Source of the DNA: Butyrivibrio sp. INlla21
GTDB taxonomy: Bacteria > Bacillota > Clostridia > Lachnospirales > Lachnospiraceae
Assembly: GCF_900116875.1 (NCBI RefSeq)
Contig: NZ_FPCC01000029.1
Span: forward strand, 1-35,911
Length of the DNA: 35,911 nucleotides
Direction of reading: 5' to 3'
Numbering within the stretch: position 1 is the first letter of the stretch; every line of letters starts with the position of its first letter. The notes below the pieces were generated by a model. It did no database searches. It saw nothing but the letters and a program-made list of their open reading frames with translations, and was not told the origin of the DNA. Below, one piece after another: positions 22,561 to 32,035 of the stretch. Made by a program: the position numbers and the translations under genes.

Positions 22561-25041
22561 ATGAAGAAGAAACAGTTATCTTTTGACAAAGAATTGTTTA
22601 CGCGCAGTGTGCTATACAACGTAAAGACTCTGTACAGAAAGACTATGGAAGAGGCAACGCCTCAGGAAATATACCAGGCGGCTGCTTACGCTATCAAGGA
22701 TGCCATTGTCGACCATTGGATGACTACGCAGAAAGCGGCATCTGAGCAGGACGTTAAGATTGTCTACTACATGTCCATGGAATTCCTTATGGGAAGGGCA
22801 TTTGGAAACAATCTTATCAATCTTCAGGCTTATAAGCCGGTAAAAGAGGCTCTTGATGAGCTCGGAATAGATGTAAACCTGATCGAAGATCAGGAACCCG
22901 ATCCTGCGCTTGGAAACGGAGGTCTTGGAAGACTTGCGGCTTGCTTCCTTGACTCATTATCCACGCTTGGCTACATGGCTTACGGCTGTGGAATACGTTA
23001 CAAATACGGTATGTTTAAGCAAAAAATTGTAGATGGTTATCAGGTCGAAGCGCCTGACAACTGGCTTGAGAACGGTAATCCTTTTGAGCTTAGGCGAAAC
23101 GAATACGAAAAAGAAGTCAAATTTGGCGGCTACGTAAACATGTATACCGATGACAAGGGAAGAACCTTGTTCAAACAGGAAGGTTATCAGGTGGTTAAGG
23201 CCATTCCTTACGATCTTCCGATCGTCGGCTACGGAAACGGAATAGTCAACACACTGAGAATCTGGGGAGCCGAGCCGGTACAGTGCTTCCACCTCGACTC
23301 TTTTGACAAGGGTGATTACCAGAAGGCTGTTGAGCAGGAGAACCTTGCAAGCCAGCTCTGTGAAGTTTTGTATCCCAATGACAATCATATCGCGGGAAAA
23401 GAGCTGAGATTAAAGCAGCAGTATTTCTTTATCTCCGCTTCTGTTCAGACTGCGCTGAAGAGATATTTAAGAAACCACAAGGACATCAAGAAGTTTTACG
23501 AAAAGGCTGTATTTCAGCTGAACGATACGCATCCGACGGTAGCGGTTGCGGAGCTCATGCGTCTTTTGATGGATGAATATTTCCTTTCATGGGACGAAGC
23601 ATGGGATGTTACATTAAAGACCTGCTGCTATACAAACCATACGATAATGTCGGAGGCGCTGGAGAAATGGCCTGTTGACCTGTTCCAGAGACTTCTTCCG
23701 AGAATCTATCAGATAGTTGATGAGATAAACAGAAGATTTGTCGATCAGATCATGCGTAAGTACACCAACCAGGCGGGAATTGACGTTCAGGCCAAGATAA
23801 GAAGCATGGCCATTCTTTATGACAATCAGGTCAAGATGGCTCATCTTGCGATCGTGGGCGGCCATTCCGTAAACGGTGTTGCCAAGCTCCATACCGAGAT
23901 CCTTAAGCAGAGAGAGCTCAAGGATTTCTATGAGATGATGCCCGAGAAGTTCAATAACAAGACCAACGGTATTACTCAGAGAAGATTCCTTATGCATGCA
24001 AATCCTCTTTTGGCGGAATGGATCACCAAGAAGATCGGAGACGAGTGGATTGTCGATCTTTCTCAGATGTCCAAGCTGAAAGACTTTGCGGATAACAAGA
24101 AGGCCCAGGAAGAGTTCATGGATATCAAGTTCAAGAACAAGGAGAGACTTGCGGCTTATATCCTTGAGCACAACGGCGTTAAGGTCGATCCCAAGTCAAT
24201 ATTTGATGTTCAGGTAAAAAGACTTCATGAATATAAACGTCAGCTCCTCAATATCCTCCAGGTAATTTATAAGTACCACGATATTAAGAGCCATCCCGGA
24301 CAGGACTTCTATCCGAAAACTTATATCTTCGGAGCAAAGGCAGCAGCCGGTTACCTTACCGCGAAGCTTACGATCAAGCTTATAAATGCGGTGGCCGACG
24401 TTGTTAATAACGACAAGAGTATCGGCGGAAAGATAAAAGTCGTATTCATAGAAGATTACAAAGTATCTAACGCAGAGCTTATCTTTGCGGCAGCCGATGT
24501 ATCCGAGCAGATATCGACGGCAAGTAAAGAGGCGTCCGGAACAGGTAACATGAAGATGATGCTAAACGGCGCTGTTACACTCGGAACACTGGACGGAGCA
24601 AATGTTGAGATCGTAAATGAAGTCGGAGAAGAAAATGCGTTTATCTTCGGACTTACTTCTCAGGAAGTTATGGATTACGAAAAGAACGGAAACTACAATC
24701 CGATGGATATCTACAACAGCGATCCTAATGTAAAGACGGTTCTGGATATGCTTGTTGACGGAACATTCTCCAAAGATAAGGAACTGTTCAGACCTTTATA
24801 CAACTGCCTTCTCAATACGCAGAATTCAAGCAAAGCAGATCAGTACTTTATCTTAAAAGACTTTGAATCATATCTGGAAGCACAAAAGAGAATCTCGGAT
24901 GCATATTCCGATAAGAAACGCTGGGCGAAGATGGCACTTCTCAACACTGCAAGCTGCGGTAAATTCTCGTCTGACAGAACTATAAAAGAGTATGTTGATG
25001 AGGTATGGCACCTCGATAAGATCAAAGTGGATATCAAGTAA
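22561..25041 (+). CDS. glgP: Glycogen/alpha-glucan phosphorylase
   Basis: An 826-residue GT35 enzyme that splits glucose-1-phosphate from the ends of glycogen or maltodextrins in the cytoplasm, using PLP. The PLP Lys is K665 in SGTGNMKMMLNGAVTLGTLDGANVE; the N-terminal catalytic part has EQDVKIVYYMSMEFLMGR and DPALGNGGLGRLAACFLDSL, and the middle has NGITQRR and VKRLHEYKRQ. All family blocks are intact. The ATG at 22561 is chosen because AAGGAGG (22545-22551) is 9 nt upstream; the frame could extend 14 codons further but without a ribosome site. The gene is monocistronic, between two terminators. With galK downstream it suits an organism living on plant and storage carbohydrates. Confidence 0.95.
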   Translation: MKKKQLSFDKELFTRSVLYNVKTLYRKTMEEATPQEIYQAAAYAIKDAIVDHWMTTQKAASEQDVKIVYYMSMEFLMGRAFGNNLINLQAYKPVKEALDELGIDVNLIEDQEPDPALGNGGLGRLAACFLDSLSTLGYMAYGCGIRYKYGMFKQKIVDGYQVEAPDNWLENGNPFELRRNEYEKEVKFGGYVNMYTDDKGRTLFKQEGYQVVKAIPYDLPIVGYGNGIVNTLRIWGAEPVQCFHLDSFDKGDYQKAVEQENLASQLCEVLYPNDNHIAGKELRLKQQYFFISASVQTALKRYLRNHKDIKKFYEKAVFQLNDTHPTVAVAELMRLLMDEYFLSWDEAWDVTLKTCCYTNHTIMSEALEKWPVDLFQRLLPRIYQIVDEINRRFVDQIMRKYTNQAGIDVQAKIRSMAILYDNQVKMAHLAIVGGHSVNGVAKLHTEILKQRELKDFYEMMPEKFNNKTNGITQRRFLMHANPLLAEWITKKIGDEWIVDLSQMSKLKDFADNKKAQEEFMDIKFKNKERLAAYILEHNGVKVDPKSIFDVQVKRLHEYKRQLLNILQVIYKYHDIKSHPGQDFYPKTYIFGAKAAAGYLTAKLTIKLINAVADVVNNDKSIGGKIKVVFIEDYKVSNAELIFAAADVSEQISTASKEASGTGNMKMMLNGAVTLGTLDGANVEIVNEVGEENAFIFGLTSQEVMDYEKNGNYNPMDIYNSDPNVKTVLDMLVDGTFSKDKELFRPLYNCLLNTQNSSKADQYFILKDFESYLEAQKRISDAYSDKKRWAKMALLNTASCGKFSSDRTIKEYVDEVWHLDKIKVDIK

Positions 25042-25057
25042 GTAAAAAAAGTATAAA

Positions 25058-25094
25058 AACGCCTCGACTACTACTGTTGGGGCGTTGTTTTTTG
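25058..25094 (+). terminator. Terminator after glgP
   Basis: AACGCCTC pairs with GGGGCGTT around a 13-nt loop (one G-T pair), then GTTTTTT. The T-run overlaps the -35 of the next promoter. Confidence 0.85.
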
Positions 25095-25113
25095 ATTTTT
25101 TTTACTGTAAAAT
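25085..25113 (+). promoter_or_regulatory. Possible promoter of the XpaC-TelA-like genes
   Basis: TTGTTT (25085-25090), 17-bp spacer, TAAAAT (25108-25113). The -10 region, GTAAAATATTAGATA, closely resembles the one before glgP (GTAAAATATTGATA). Confidence 0.5.
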
Positions 25114-25176
25114 ATTAGATACGTTTTATCGCTGATTTACTTATTGTAATCGGCTGTTGGAGGATCAGGAATAGTT

Positions 25177-26355
25177 ATGGCAAAAAATATACAAGATGAG
25201 CTTGTAGATGTAGGCAAGGATATACTAAAAAGCGTTTCTGCCGCAATTGACAGTAACGATTACAGTAAACTTGCTTCAGATATCACAAGAAGCGTTAAAT
25301 CGGTATCGATACCTAGGCATACAACGTACTCAAGCGGAGGTAAGGGCAGAGTATACAGACAGCAGTTCAATGCTGCCAGGATACAGAGACAGATTCCTTT
25401 TTTACAAAAGAAGGTCAATAAATCCGAAGGATTTTTAACTGTTTTTTTCGGAACATTCTTTGGCGCAATAACCGGAGTCGGCGCGCTTTTGGCGGCGATA
25501 GCGGCGGCAACAGGGTCAACGGTTGCAACGCCGATAGCAATAGCATTGGGCGCGATCTTTGGAATGCTGTGTTTTGTTATACACAAAGGAGCCAAGAAGC
25601 AAAAGCTTACCAAGAAATATTATGATTACGGAAGAGTGCTCGGAACAGTTGAATACTTTGATATCAGTGCACTTGCGCAGAGATGTCTTAAAAGGGACGA
25701 GACGGTTCTTAAAGATATAAAAGAACTGATCAAGGAGGGATACCTTCCCAGAGCCAGACTCGACGCCACGGAAAAGACATGCATGATAACGGATAATGCT
25801 TATCAGATGTATCTTGGAGCCGAAAAGGACAGAGTCGAGAGAGAAAGAAAAGAGCTTGAAGAGGCCAATAAGAAGGCAAGGCAGGAAGCCGGACTTCCGG
25901 GAACTGCCAAAGATATATTAAGCGACGGAACGGAATACATTAAGTTTGTAAGAACGATAAATGATAAGATTCCCGATACAGAAGAGATGTCAGATAAGCT
26001 GTATCGTCTTGAAGAGATCATGAACAAGATTTTTGCTCAGGTTCGTAAGAACCCCGAGAGCGCTGACGAACTTCACAAGCTTATGGATTATTATCTTCCG
26101 ACGACCAAGAAGCTTTTATCCGCATATATTGAGCTTGAAAAGCAACCGGATCTTGATAACGTAACCAAGACCAAGGCAGAGATCAGTGATGCAATGGATA
26201 CGATCAACGAAGCGTTTGAGAATCTTTTGGACAGCCTGTTTCAGGATATGGCATGGGATATTTCTTCGGATATCTCAGTTATGAAGACAATGATGGCACA
26301 GGACGGACTTACTGCAGAAGGGCAAGGAGTTGCCATGCAGATGAAGAGCGAATAA
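25177..26355 (+). CDS. XpaC-like (5-bromo-4-chloroindolyl phosphate hydrolysis family) membrane protein
   Basis: A 392-residue protein with an N-terminal polar region, two adjacent membrane spans at about residues 84-135 (GFLTVFFGTFFGAITGVGAL and TPIAIALGAIFGMLCFVI), then a long charged C-terminal region with coiled-coil character (KDRVERERKELEEANKKARQ). This matches the XpaC family, named from a Bacillus gene whose product affects X-phosphate hydrolysis; its real function is unknown. It is followed after 24 nt by a TelA-family gene, and XpaC-TelA pairs are common in Firmicutes, where they are linked with cell-envelope stress. The start has GGAGG upstream. No catalytic motif can be named. Confidence 0.8.
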   Translation: MAKNIQDELVDVGKDILKSVSAAIDSNDYSKLASDITRSVKSVSIPRHTTYSSGGKGRVYRQQFNAARIQRQIPFLQKKVNKSEGFLTVFFGTFFGAITGVGALLAAIAAATGSTVATPIAIALGAIFGMLCFVIHKGAKKQKLTKKYYDYGRVLGTVEYFDISALAQRCLKRDETVLKDIKELIKEGYLPRARLDATEKTCMITDNAYQMYLGAEKDRVERERKELEEANKKARQEAGLPGTAKDILSDGTEYIKFVRTINDKIPDTEEMSDKLYRLEEIMNKIFAQVRKNPESADELHKLMDYYLPTTKKLLSAYIELEKQPDLDNVTKTKAEISDAMDTINEAFENLLDSLFQDMAWDISSDISVMKTMMAQDGLTAEGQGVAMQMKSE

Positions 26356-26379
26356 GAAATACATAATCAGGAGGAAATG

Positions 26380-27546
26380 ATGGGCGAGGAATTTAATTTT
26401 GATGCAGCACCCGCTGCACCTACACTTACTTTTGGGGAAGAAGCGGCAACCGCTACAGCTACAGCAGCGCAGGAAGCTCCCAAGGAAGAAGCTAAAGATA
26501 ACGGTAACGTTGCTATTGAGGCACAGCTTTCTCCCGAGGAACTTAAGCAGGTTGAGGAGTTCAGCAAGCAGATCGACATAGCCAATTCAGCAGGAATCAT
26601 GAACTATGGCGTAGGAACACAGAAAAAGCTTGCCGATTTTTCAGAGAAGGCACTTGATAACGTAAAGACAAAAGATATGGGCGAAGTTGGTGATATGATC
26701 ACCGATCTTGTTACTCAGCTTAAGAGCTTCGAGATAGCCGAGGATGAGAAAGGCTTATTTGCATTTTTCAAGAAGGGTGCAAACAAGTTTGAGGCTATGA
26801 AGGCTAAGTACAACAAGGTTGAGACCAACGTTCAGACTATCAGTAAAGAGCTTGAAAGACATCAGATCACACTTATGAAAGACGTTGATATCCTTGATAA
26901 GATGTATGATCTTAATCTTAACTACTATAAAGAGCTTTCCATGTACATTCTTGCAGGAAAGAAGAGACTTGAAGAAGAGAGAACCACTACTCTTGTTGAA
27001 CTTCAGAAGAAGGCTGAGGAGTCAGGTCTTCCCGAGGATGCGGAGAAAGCTAAGGATTTTGCCAATAAGTGCGACAGATTTGAGAAGAAGATCTATGATC
27101 TTGAGCTTACAAGAACAATAGCTATGCAGACAGGTCCTCAGATCCGTATGGTACAGAGCTCCGATACCGTTATGGCAGAGAAGATTCAGTCTACTATAGT
27201 TAACACTATTCCTCTTTGGAAGAACCAGATGGTCATCGCTATCGGAATCGAGCATTCAACTCAGGCTGCTCAGGCTGAGCGTGAAGTTAACGATATGACC
27301 AACAAGCTTCTTAAGAAGAATGCAGATGCACTCAAGGTTGCTACCATCGAGAGCGCCAAGGAAGCAGAGAGAGGAATCGTTGATATCGAGACACTTAAGC
27401 ATACCAACGAGACTCTTATCACAACTCTAGATGAAGTTCTTAAGATCCAGACTGACGGTAAGGCAAGACGCCGCGAGGCAGAGCTTGAGCTTGCTCAGAT
27501 CGAGAATCAGCTTAAAGATAAGCTTATCGAAGCTGCCAAGAATTAA
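26380..27546 (+). CDS. TelA-family (toxic anion resistance) protein
   Basis: A 388-residue cytosolic, mostly helical protein of the TelA/KlaA family. After an Ala/Thr-rich variable N-terminus (about 50 residues) come the conserved helices: LSPEELKQVEEFSKQIDI, KGLFAFFKKGANKFEAMKAKYNKVETNV, MYDLNLNYYKELSMYILAGKKRL, and QGPQIRMVQ-like and PLWKNQMVIAIGIEH near 285. Members were named for tellurite resistance but probably act in envelope or stress physiology with XpaC-type partners. Two ATGs are adjacent; the second (26380) is favoured because AGGAGG at 26369-26374 is 5 nt away, against 2 nt for 26377. It is co-directional with the XpaC-like gene and followed by galK after 16 nt. Confidence 0.85.
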   Translation: MGEEFNFDAAPAAPTLTFGEEAATATATAAQEAPKEEAKDNGNVAIEAQLSPEELKQVEEFSKQIDIANSAGIMNYGVGTQKKLADFSEKALDNVKTKDMGEVGDMITDLVTQLKSFEIAEDEKGLFAFFKKGANKFEAMKAKYNKVETNVQTISKELERHQITLMKDVDILDKMYDLNLNYYKELSMYILAGKKRLEEERTTTLVELQKKAEESGLPEDAEKAKDFANKCDRFEKKIYDLELTRTIAMQTGPQIRMVQSSDTVMAEKIQSTIVNTIPLWKNQMVIAIGIEHSTQAAQAEREVNDMTNKLLKKNADALKVATIESAKEAERGIVDIETLKHTNETLITTLDEVLKIQTDGKARRREAELELAQIENQLKDKLIEAAKN

Positions 27547-27562
27547 GGGGTAGGGGGTTACA

Positions 27563-28741
27563 ATGATAGATCAGGATATGAAGAAAGCGGTAATAGACGC
27601 TTTCAACAAGGTATTTTCGGATGGCGGGGATGTAAAAACATATTTCGCTCCGGGAAGAGTTAATTTAATTGGGGAACATACGGATTATAACGGCGGACAT
27701 GTTTTTCCGTGCGCACTTACTATCGGAACTTATGCTGCCGTTTCTAAGAGAAATGACAACAAGCTTAGATTTTATTCCGTAAATATCGAAAGTGCAGGTG
27801 TTATAGAAACATCTCTTGATGATCTAAAGCCATCCGATGAAGCGGGATGGACCAACTACCCCAAGGGAGTAGTATGGGCTTTTGAAAAAAGAGGAATGAA
27901 GCTTGATACCGGTTTTGATATGGTTATAGACGGTAATATTCCTAACGGATCCGGACTTTCATCATCTGCGTCTTTAGAGGTGCTTACAGGATTTATCTTA
28001 AGAGATCTGTATGGTTTTGACGTATCCAATCAAGATATTGCGCTTATCGGTCAGTATTCCGAGAACAATTACAACGGTTGCAACTGCGGAATCATGGATC
28101 AGTTTGCTTCCGCGATGGGAAAAGAGAACAACGCTATATTCCTAGATACTGCGGATCTTTCTTATGAATATGCTCCGATTGTTTTAAAGGGAGCAAAGAT
28201 TGTTATCGCAAATACCAATAAAAAGCACAAACTTACGGACTCACAGTACAATGCAAGACGTAAGATGTGCGAAGATGCACTTGCGATTCTTCAAAAGAGT
28301 GTAGACATAAAGGGACTTGGCGATCTTACGCCGGAAGAGTTTGAGGAGCATAAAGCTCTTTTGACAGATCCCGATATGCAGAAAAAGGCTAAACACGCCG
28401 TATATGAGAATCAGAGAACGATCGATGCCGTTAAGGCTCTTAAGGCCGGTGATCTCGATGAGTTCGGTAAACTTATGAGAGCATCACATGAGTCTCTTCG
28501 CGATGATTATGATGTTACGGGAATAGAGCTTGATACGCTCGCAGAGGAAGCGTGGAAGATCCCCGGAGTTATCGGCTCAAGAATGACAGGTGGCGGCTTC
28601 GGAGGTTGTACGGTTTCAATCGTAAAAGATGAAGCTGTCGACAATTTCATTAAGACAGTCGGAGAAAACTACCTTAAAAAGATCGGATACGAAGCTACTT
28701 TCTACATTGTAGAGATCGGCGGAGGCCCTTGCGCGATCTAA
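27563..28741 (+). CDS. galK: Galactokinase
   Basis: A 392-residue GHMP kinase that phosphorylates galactose to galactose-1-phosphate, the first step of the Leloir pathway. The galactokinase signature GRVNLIGEHTDY is at 31-42, the ATP loop GSGLSSSAS at 129-137, and the C-terminal GSRMTGGGFGGC at 338-349. A G-rich ribosome site (AGGGGG) precedes the ATG. The other gal genes are absent here; upstream neighbours are the TelA-like and XpaC-like genes, so co-transcription may be incidental. The 3' end overlaps the convergent hypothetical gene by 4 nt. Length and motifs are normal. Confidence 0.95.
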   Translation: MIDQDMKKAVIDAFNKVFSDGGDVKTYFAPGRVNLIGEHTDYNGGHVFPCALTIGTYAAVSKRNDNKLRFYSVNIESAGVIETSLDDLKPSDEAGWTNYPKGVVWAFEKRGMKLDTGFDMVIDGNIPNGSGLSSSASLEVLTGFILRDLYGFDVSNQDIALIGQYSENNYNGCNCGIMDQFASAMGKENNAIFLDTADLSYEYAPIVLKGAKIVIANTNKKHKLTDSQYNARRKMCEDALAILQKSVDIKGLGDLTPEEFEEHKALLTDPDMQKKAKHAVYENQRTIDAVKALKAGDLDEFGKLMRASHESLRDDYDVTGIELDTLAEEAWKIPGVIGSRMTGGGFGGCTVSIVKDEAVDNFIKTVGENYLKKIGYEATFYIVEIGGGPCAI

Positions 28742-29355
28742 TTTTCAAGCAATGCCAAGATATTTTTTTTACTGAGGGAATTTAGATTCTTTGCAATGGG
28801 AATAAGTCCCTCAATCTTTCTTTTAATTTCTTCTTCGTTTAATTCAAGCTTTGTCTTGTACATATCGACAAGGAGTTTGTAGGTTGCGGTCACGTCAGAT
28901 CTTGTCTTGACCGCAAACTCAAGCACCTTGGCAGAATCCTCATATCTTCCGAGATTATACAATTCTTTTCCCCATTCCTGAAGAGCACATACAAGTGAAG
29001 TGTAGTTCTGATCAAACCTTGAAAGCTCGCTTATATTGGCGGTTCCGTATTCGAGTTTAAGATCGGTGTTCGTGATCCCTGTGAGATTAACTATTTTTTC
29101 GTCTTTAAGGTCAGAGACTTTTTTCTCTGCTTCTTTTAACACGGCATTGTCACCTGCGGTATCGAAAGGAAGAATATCCACAGGGATGCTGATATAGTCA
29201 AGATTTTCCAAACTTTTTCTTCTGACATTGTTGGCTTCGCGTTCTTTGCGCCAGAAAGCAGCCTCTTTGTCTTCTTCTTTTCTTGAGACTCTGCGCATAC
29301 TGATATTAAAAAAAATTGCTACCACAACGAAGCTTGCGAAAAAAGGGAATTTCAT
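28738..29355 (-). CDS. Membrane-anchored protein of unknown function
   Basis: A 205-residue protein I do not recognise. The N-terminus has one hydrophobic segment (FPFFASFVVVAIFFNIS, residues 3-19) followed by a very basic and acidic stretch (MRRVSRKEEDKEAAFWRKERE), so it is likely anchored by its N-terminus with the rest in the cytoplasm. The C-terminal half is helical and TPR-like, with LYNLGRYEDSAKVLEFAVKT resembling one tetratricopeptide unit. AAGGAT lies before the ATG. It converges on galK with a 4-nt overlap and is divergent from the VanW gene with a 74-nt gap. No enzymatic motif is visible. Confidence 0.7.
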   Translation of the reverse strand: MKFPFFASFVVVAIFFNISMRRVSRKEEDKEAAFWRKEREANNVRRKSLENLDYISIPVDILPFDTAGDNAVLKEAEKKVSDLKDEKIVNLTGITNTDLKLEYGTANISELSRFDQNYTSLVCALQEWGKELYNLGRYEDSAKVLEFAVKTRSDVTATYKLLVDMYKTKLELNEEEIKRKIEGLIPIAKNLNSLSKKNILALLEN

Positions 29356-29429
29356 CTATAATATCCTTTCAGTAATCAAGGCTTTTTTAAGTCAATAATA
29401 TAAGAACATAATAGCACAGAGGAAGCATT

Positions 29430-30968
29430 ATGAAAAAACTATTTGGAGGGATTTGCCTCTTTTTCTTACTGGCGTTTTTGATTCCCTCAGCACCTGTATA
29501 TGCTGCGGAAAAGACAATCGCAAAAGGGGTCAGCATCGGCAATATTGATGTTTCGGATATGACTGTTGAGCAGGCTGCCGCGACGATTGATGATTATTTT
29601 AGCAATCTTCTTGAGGCGGAAATTTCGCTTATCGGCGAAGAGGATCAGAAGCTCACGATCACAGGTTCTGAGCTTGGTATATCCTGGGATAACAGAGACG
29701 TTGTGGAAGATGCATATGCGCTTGGTCACGAAGGAAATGTGATAGCGAGATATAAGGCACTCAAGGATCTTGAGGTCAATAACTATAATTTTGATATAGA
29801 GTATGGTTTCGACGATGAAGCGATTGCCGCTGTACTTGAAAACTGCGCCAAGAATTTTAACAGAGAGACCGTGAATTTCGGACTCAAAAAGGGCGCGGAA
29901 GGATTTGAGATAACAGAAGGTCAGACGGGCTATGAAGTAGATACAGCTGCATCTGCGGAACTTATCAAGGCTTATGTTAAGGATGCCAAGGTAGGAAGCG
30001 GCGAGGAGCTGGCTCTTTCCATAACAGCAAATGAGCCTCTCGGAAGCAGAGAAGAGCTTGCTAAAGTTAAGGATGTTCTCGGATCATATACAACAAGCTA
30101 TAAGACATCAGGTTCATCCAGAAGTACCAATGTTCAGACCGGTTGTTCACATATAAACGGTGCGACGGTATATCCCGGACAGGAATTCAATGTACTTGAA
30201 GCCATAACACCTTTTACCGAGGCTAACGGTTATTTCAAGGCGGGATCATATCTTAACGGAGTCGTTGTAGAAAGTTTTGGTGGCGGTATCTGTCAGGTTT
30301 CTACCACTCTTTACAACGCAGTACTTCTTGCAGAGCTTGAAGTTACCGAGAGACACAATCATTCCATGATCGTAAACTATGTTGCTTATTCAGCTGACGC
30401 TGCTATCGCGGAGTCAGGCGGTAAGAATTTTAGATTTGTAAACAATACAGAAGCACCCATTTATATCGAGGGTTACACAACAAGCGACAAGCACATTACA
30501 TTTAATATATACGGTGAAGAGACAAGACCTGCCGGAAGATCGGTATCTTATGTAAGTAAGACCCTTGAGGAGACAGCTCCTTCGGCAGATCAGATTGTAA
30601 CAGACGGTGGCCAGGGACTTGGTCATGTGGGCGTACAATCTGCACACAAAGGTGTTAAGGCGCAGCTTTGGAAGGTTGTTACCGAGAACGGCGCAGAAAC
30701 ATCTCGTGAGCAGGTAAACAGCAGTACTTATAAGATGGTACCCAGGATTATTTCTGTGGGAACCGCAGGAGCTGACGGTAATGCAATGGCACAGCTTAAC
30801 AATGCTATCGCAACGGGAGATCTCGGAACGATCAAGGCTGTAGCCGGAGCTCTCAGAGACGCTCAGAATGCTGAAAGTTCCGAGGGATCGGATGCGGCTT
30901 ACCAGGCAGCACAGGATGCGATAAACGCAGCCAATGCTCCTCAGGAAGAAGCTGAGCCCGAAGAGTGA
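29430..30968 (+). CDS. Secreted VanW-family protein with peptidoglycan-binding-like N-terminal domain
   Basis: A 512-residue exported protein. The signal peptide MKKLFGGICLFFLLAFLIPS ends near AYAA at residues 23-26. Residues about 30-200 resemble the PG_binding_4 repeats that precede VanW domains (VSIGNIDVSDMTVEQAAATI and FNRETVNFGLKKG). The VanW core spans about 225-320, with TNVQTGCSHINGATVYPGQEF and the invariant GGGICQVSTTLYNA (C288). The tail from about 450 is Ala-, Gln- and Glu-rich and looks unstructured. VanW proteins are envelope proteins of unclear biochemistry, frequent in Lachnospiraceae and not by themselves evidence of vancomycin resistance. GAGGAAG lies before the ATG. It stands 27 nt ahead of the AIR-synthase-like gene. 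Confidence 0.85.
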   Translation: MKKLFGGICLFFLLAFLIPSAPVYAAEKTIAKGVSIGNIDVSDMTVEQAAATIDDYFSNLLEAEISLIGEEDQKLTITGSELGISWDNRDVVEDAYALGHEGNVIARYKALKDLEVNNYNFDIEYGFDDEAIAAVLENCAKNFNRETVNFGLKKGAEGFEITEGQTGYEVDTAASAELIKAYVKDAKVGSGEELALSITANEPLGSREELAKVKDVLGSYTTSYKTSGSSRSTNVQTGCSHINGATVYPGQEFNVLEAITPFTEANGYFKAGSYLNGVVVESFGGGICQVSTTLYNAVLLAELEVTERHNHSMIVNYVAYSADAAIAESGGKNFRFVNNTEAPIYIEGYTTSDKHITFNIYGEETRPAGRSVSYVSKTLEETAPSADQIVTDGGQGLGHVGVQSAHKGVKAQLWKVVTENGAETSREQVNSSTYKMVPRIISVGTAGADGNAMAQLNNAIATGDLGTIKAVAGALRDAQNAESSEGSDAAYQAAQDAINAANAPQEEAEPEE

Positions 30969-30995
30969 TAAAGAAAAGGACCTTTTTAAAAAGGC

Positions 30996-31973
30996 ATGAA
31001 AATAGGAAAAATATCTGAGAACGCTTTAAAGCGTTCCATACTAAAACCAATAAAGACAGAATTTAAAGAAAGAGTAAGCGCAGCTGTAGGGACAGACTGC
31101 GCTTTTTCTGATTCTGAAAAGGTATTTTCCGTGGTGTATCCGTTCATGTTAGATGTGGAGGATGCCGGATTTTATGCCGTTGTTAAAGCCGTTAACGGGC
31201 TTTTGTCACAGGGGCTGACTCCCGACCATGTTGTTGTTTCCATACTATTGGACACAGAAACAGAAGAAAAGAAATTAAAGCTGATCATCAACGACTGTAT
31301 AGAAGCGTGCAAGAAATGCGATGTGGTTTATGCCGGTGGTCACACGGAAATATCTTCAGCCGTAAAGAGCCCGATCATCACAGTTACAGCAGTGGGAACG
31401 GCGGAGGATAAGCATCTTGCGGCAAAGAAAAAAGAACTAAAGCCGGGACTTTCTTTGGTAGTTACGAAGTGGGTAGGCCTTGAGGGCACAGCGATAATAG
31501 CGAAGCTGGGCAAGAAAGAACTCACCACCAAATATCCTGCGTCTTTTATTGATGATGCCATTGATTTTAAAGATTATGCACTTGTGGCAAAAGAGGCCGC
31601 AGTCGCCATAAAGTCCGGAGCCATAGCCGTTCACGATCTTTCAAACGGAGGAATTTTTGCCGGGCTTTGGGAGATGGCTGAGCGAGCGGGAACCGGACTG
31701 AAAGTGGATCTTAAGTGTATTCCCGTCAGACAGGAAACAATAGAGATCTGCGAGTTTTATGAGATCAATCCGTACAGATTATTGTCGGGAGGAGCTCTTT
31801 TGATAGCAACTGATGATGGCGAGCAAATGGTAAATGCGCTAAATGAAGCGGGAATCGCAGCATCCGTCATAGGAACGCTTGAGAAGGGAAACGATCGCGT
31901 AATAGTAAATGCGGATGAGAGCAGATTTTTGGAACTTCCGCAGCCTGATGAGATACACAAGGTTGTTTGTTGA
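30996..31973 (+). CDS. AIR synthase-related (PurM/HypE/ThiL-like) protein
   Basis: A 325-residue cytosolic protein of the PurM-type ATP-binding fold. It has VYPFMLDVEDAGFYAVVKAVNGLLSQGL, GGHTEISSAVKSPIITVTAVGT, a VHDLSNGGIFAGLWEMAERAG segment (the HDLxxGG block of AIR synthases) and LLSGGALLIATDDGE. Annotated relatives are called AIR synthase-related or hydrogenase maturation factor; the reaction is not known. It lacks the purine-operon context of true purM. The ribosome site is poor: AAAGGA is too far and AGG too near the ATG at 30996, and the palindrome AAAAGGACCTTTT lies just before it. The promoter of the next gene overlaps its stop. Confidence 0.75.
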   Translation: MKIGKISENALKRSILKPIKTEFKERVSAAVGTDCAFSDSEKVFSVVYPFMLDVEDAGFYAVVKAVNGLLSQGLTPDHVVVSILLDTETEEKKLKLIINDCIEACKKCDVVYAGGHTEISSAVKSPIITVTAVGTAEDKHLAAKKKELKPGLSLVVTKWVGLEGTAIIAKLGKKELTTKYPASFIDDAIDFKDYALVAKEAAVAIKSGAIAVHDLSNGGIFAGLWEMAERAGTGLKVDLKCIPVRQETIEICEFYEINPYRLLSGGALLIATDDGEQMVNALNEAGIAASVIGTLEKGNDRVIVNADESRFLELPQPDEIHKVVC

Positions 31974-31998
31974 TTTGTTACCGCCTACCTAGTATTAT
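31970..31998 (+). promoter_or_regulatory. Promoter of the Lrp-aminotransferase operon with flanking palindrome
   Basis: TTGATT (31970-31975), 17-bp spacer, TATTAT (31993-31998). An imperfect inverted repeat, CCGCCTAC (31981-31988) and GTTAGCGG (32000-32007), brackets the -10 and is a fitting site for autoregulation by the Lrp protein encoded next. Confidence 0.6.
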
Positions 31999-32035
31999 AG
32001 TTAGCGGAGAGAATAGAAGAAGAGGAGTGGTTAAT

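Noticed and set aside
26380..27546. Dedicated tellurite resistance operon
   Set aside because: Only a TelA-family protein and an XpaC-like partner are present. The terZABCD genes are absent, and the family name does not prove the phenotype.
29430..30968. Vancomycin resistance gene
   Set aside because: VanW-family proteins are common envelope proteins in Lachnospiraceae. No vanHAX or VanRS-type genes are nearby.
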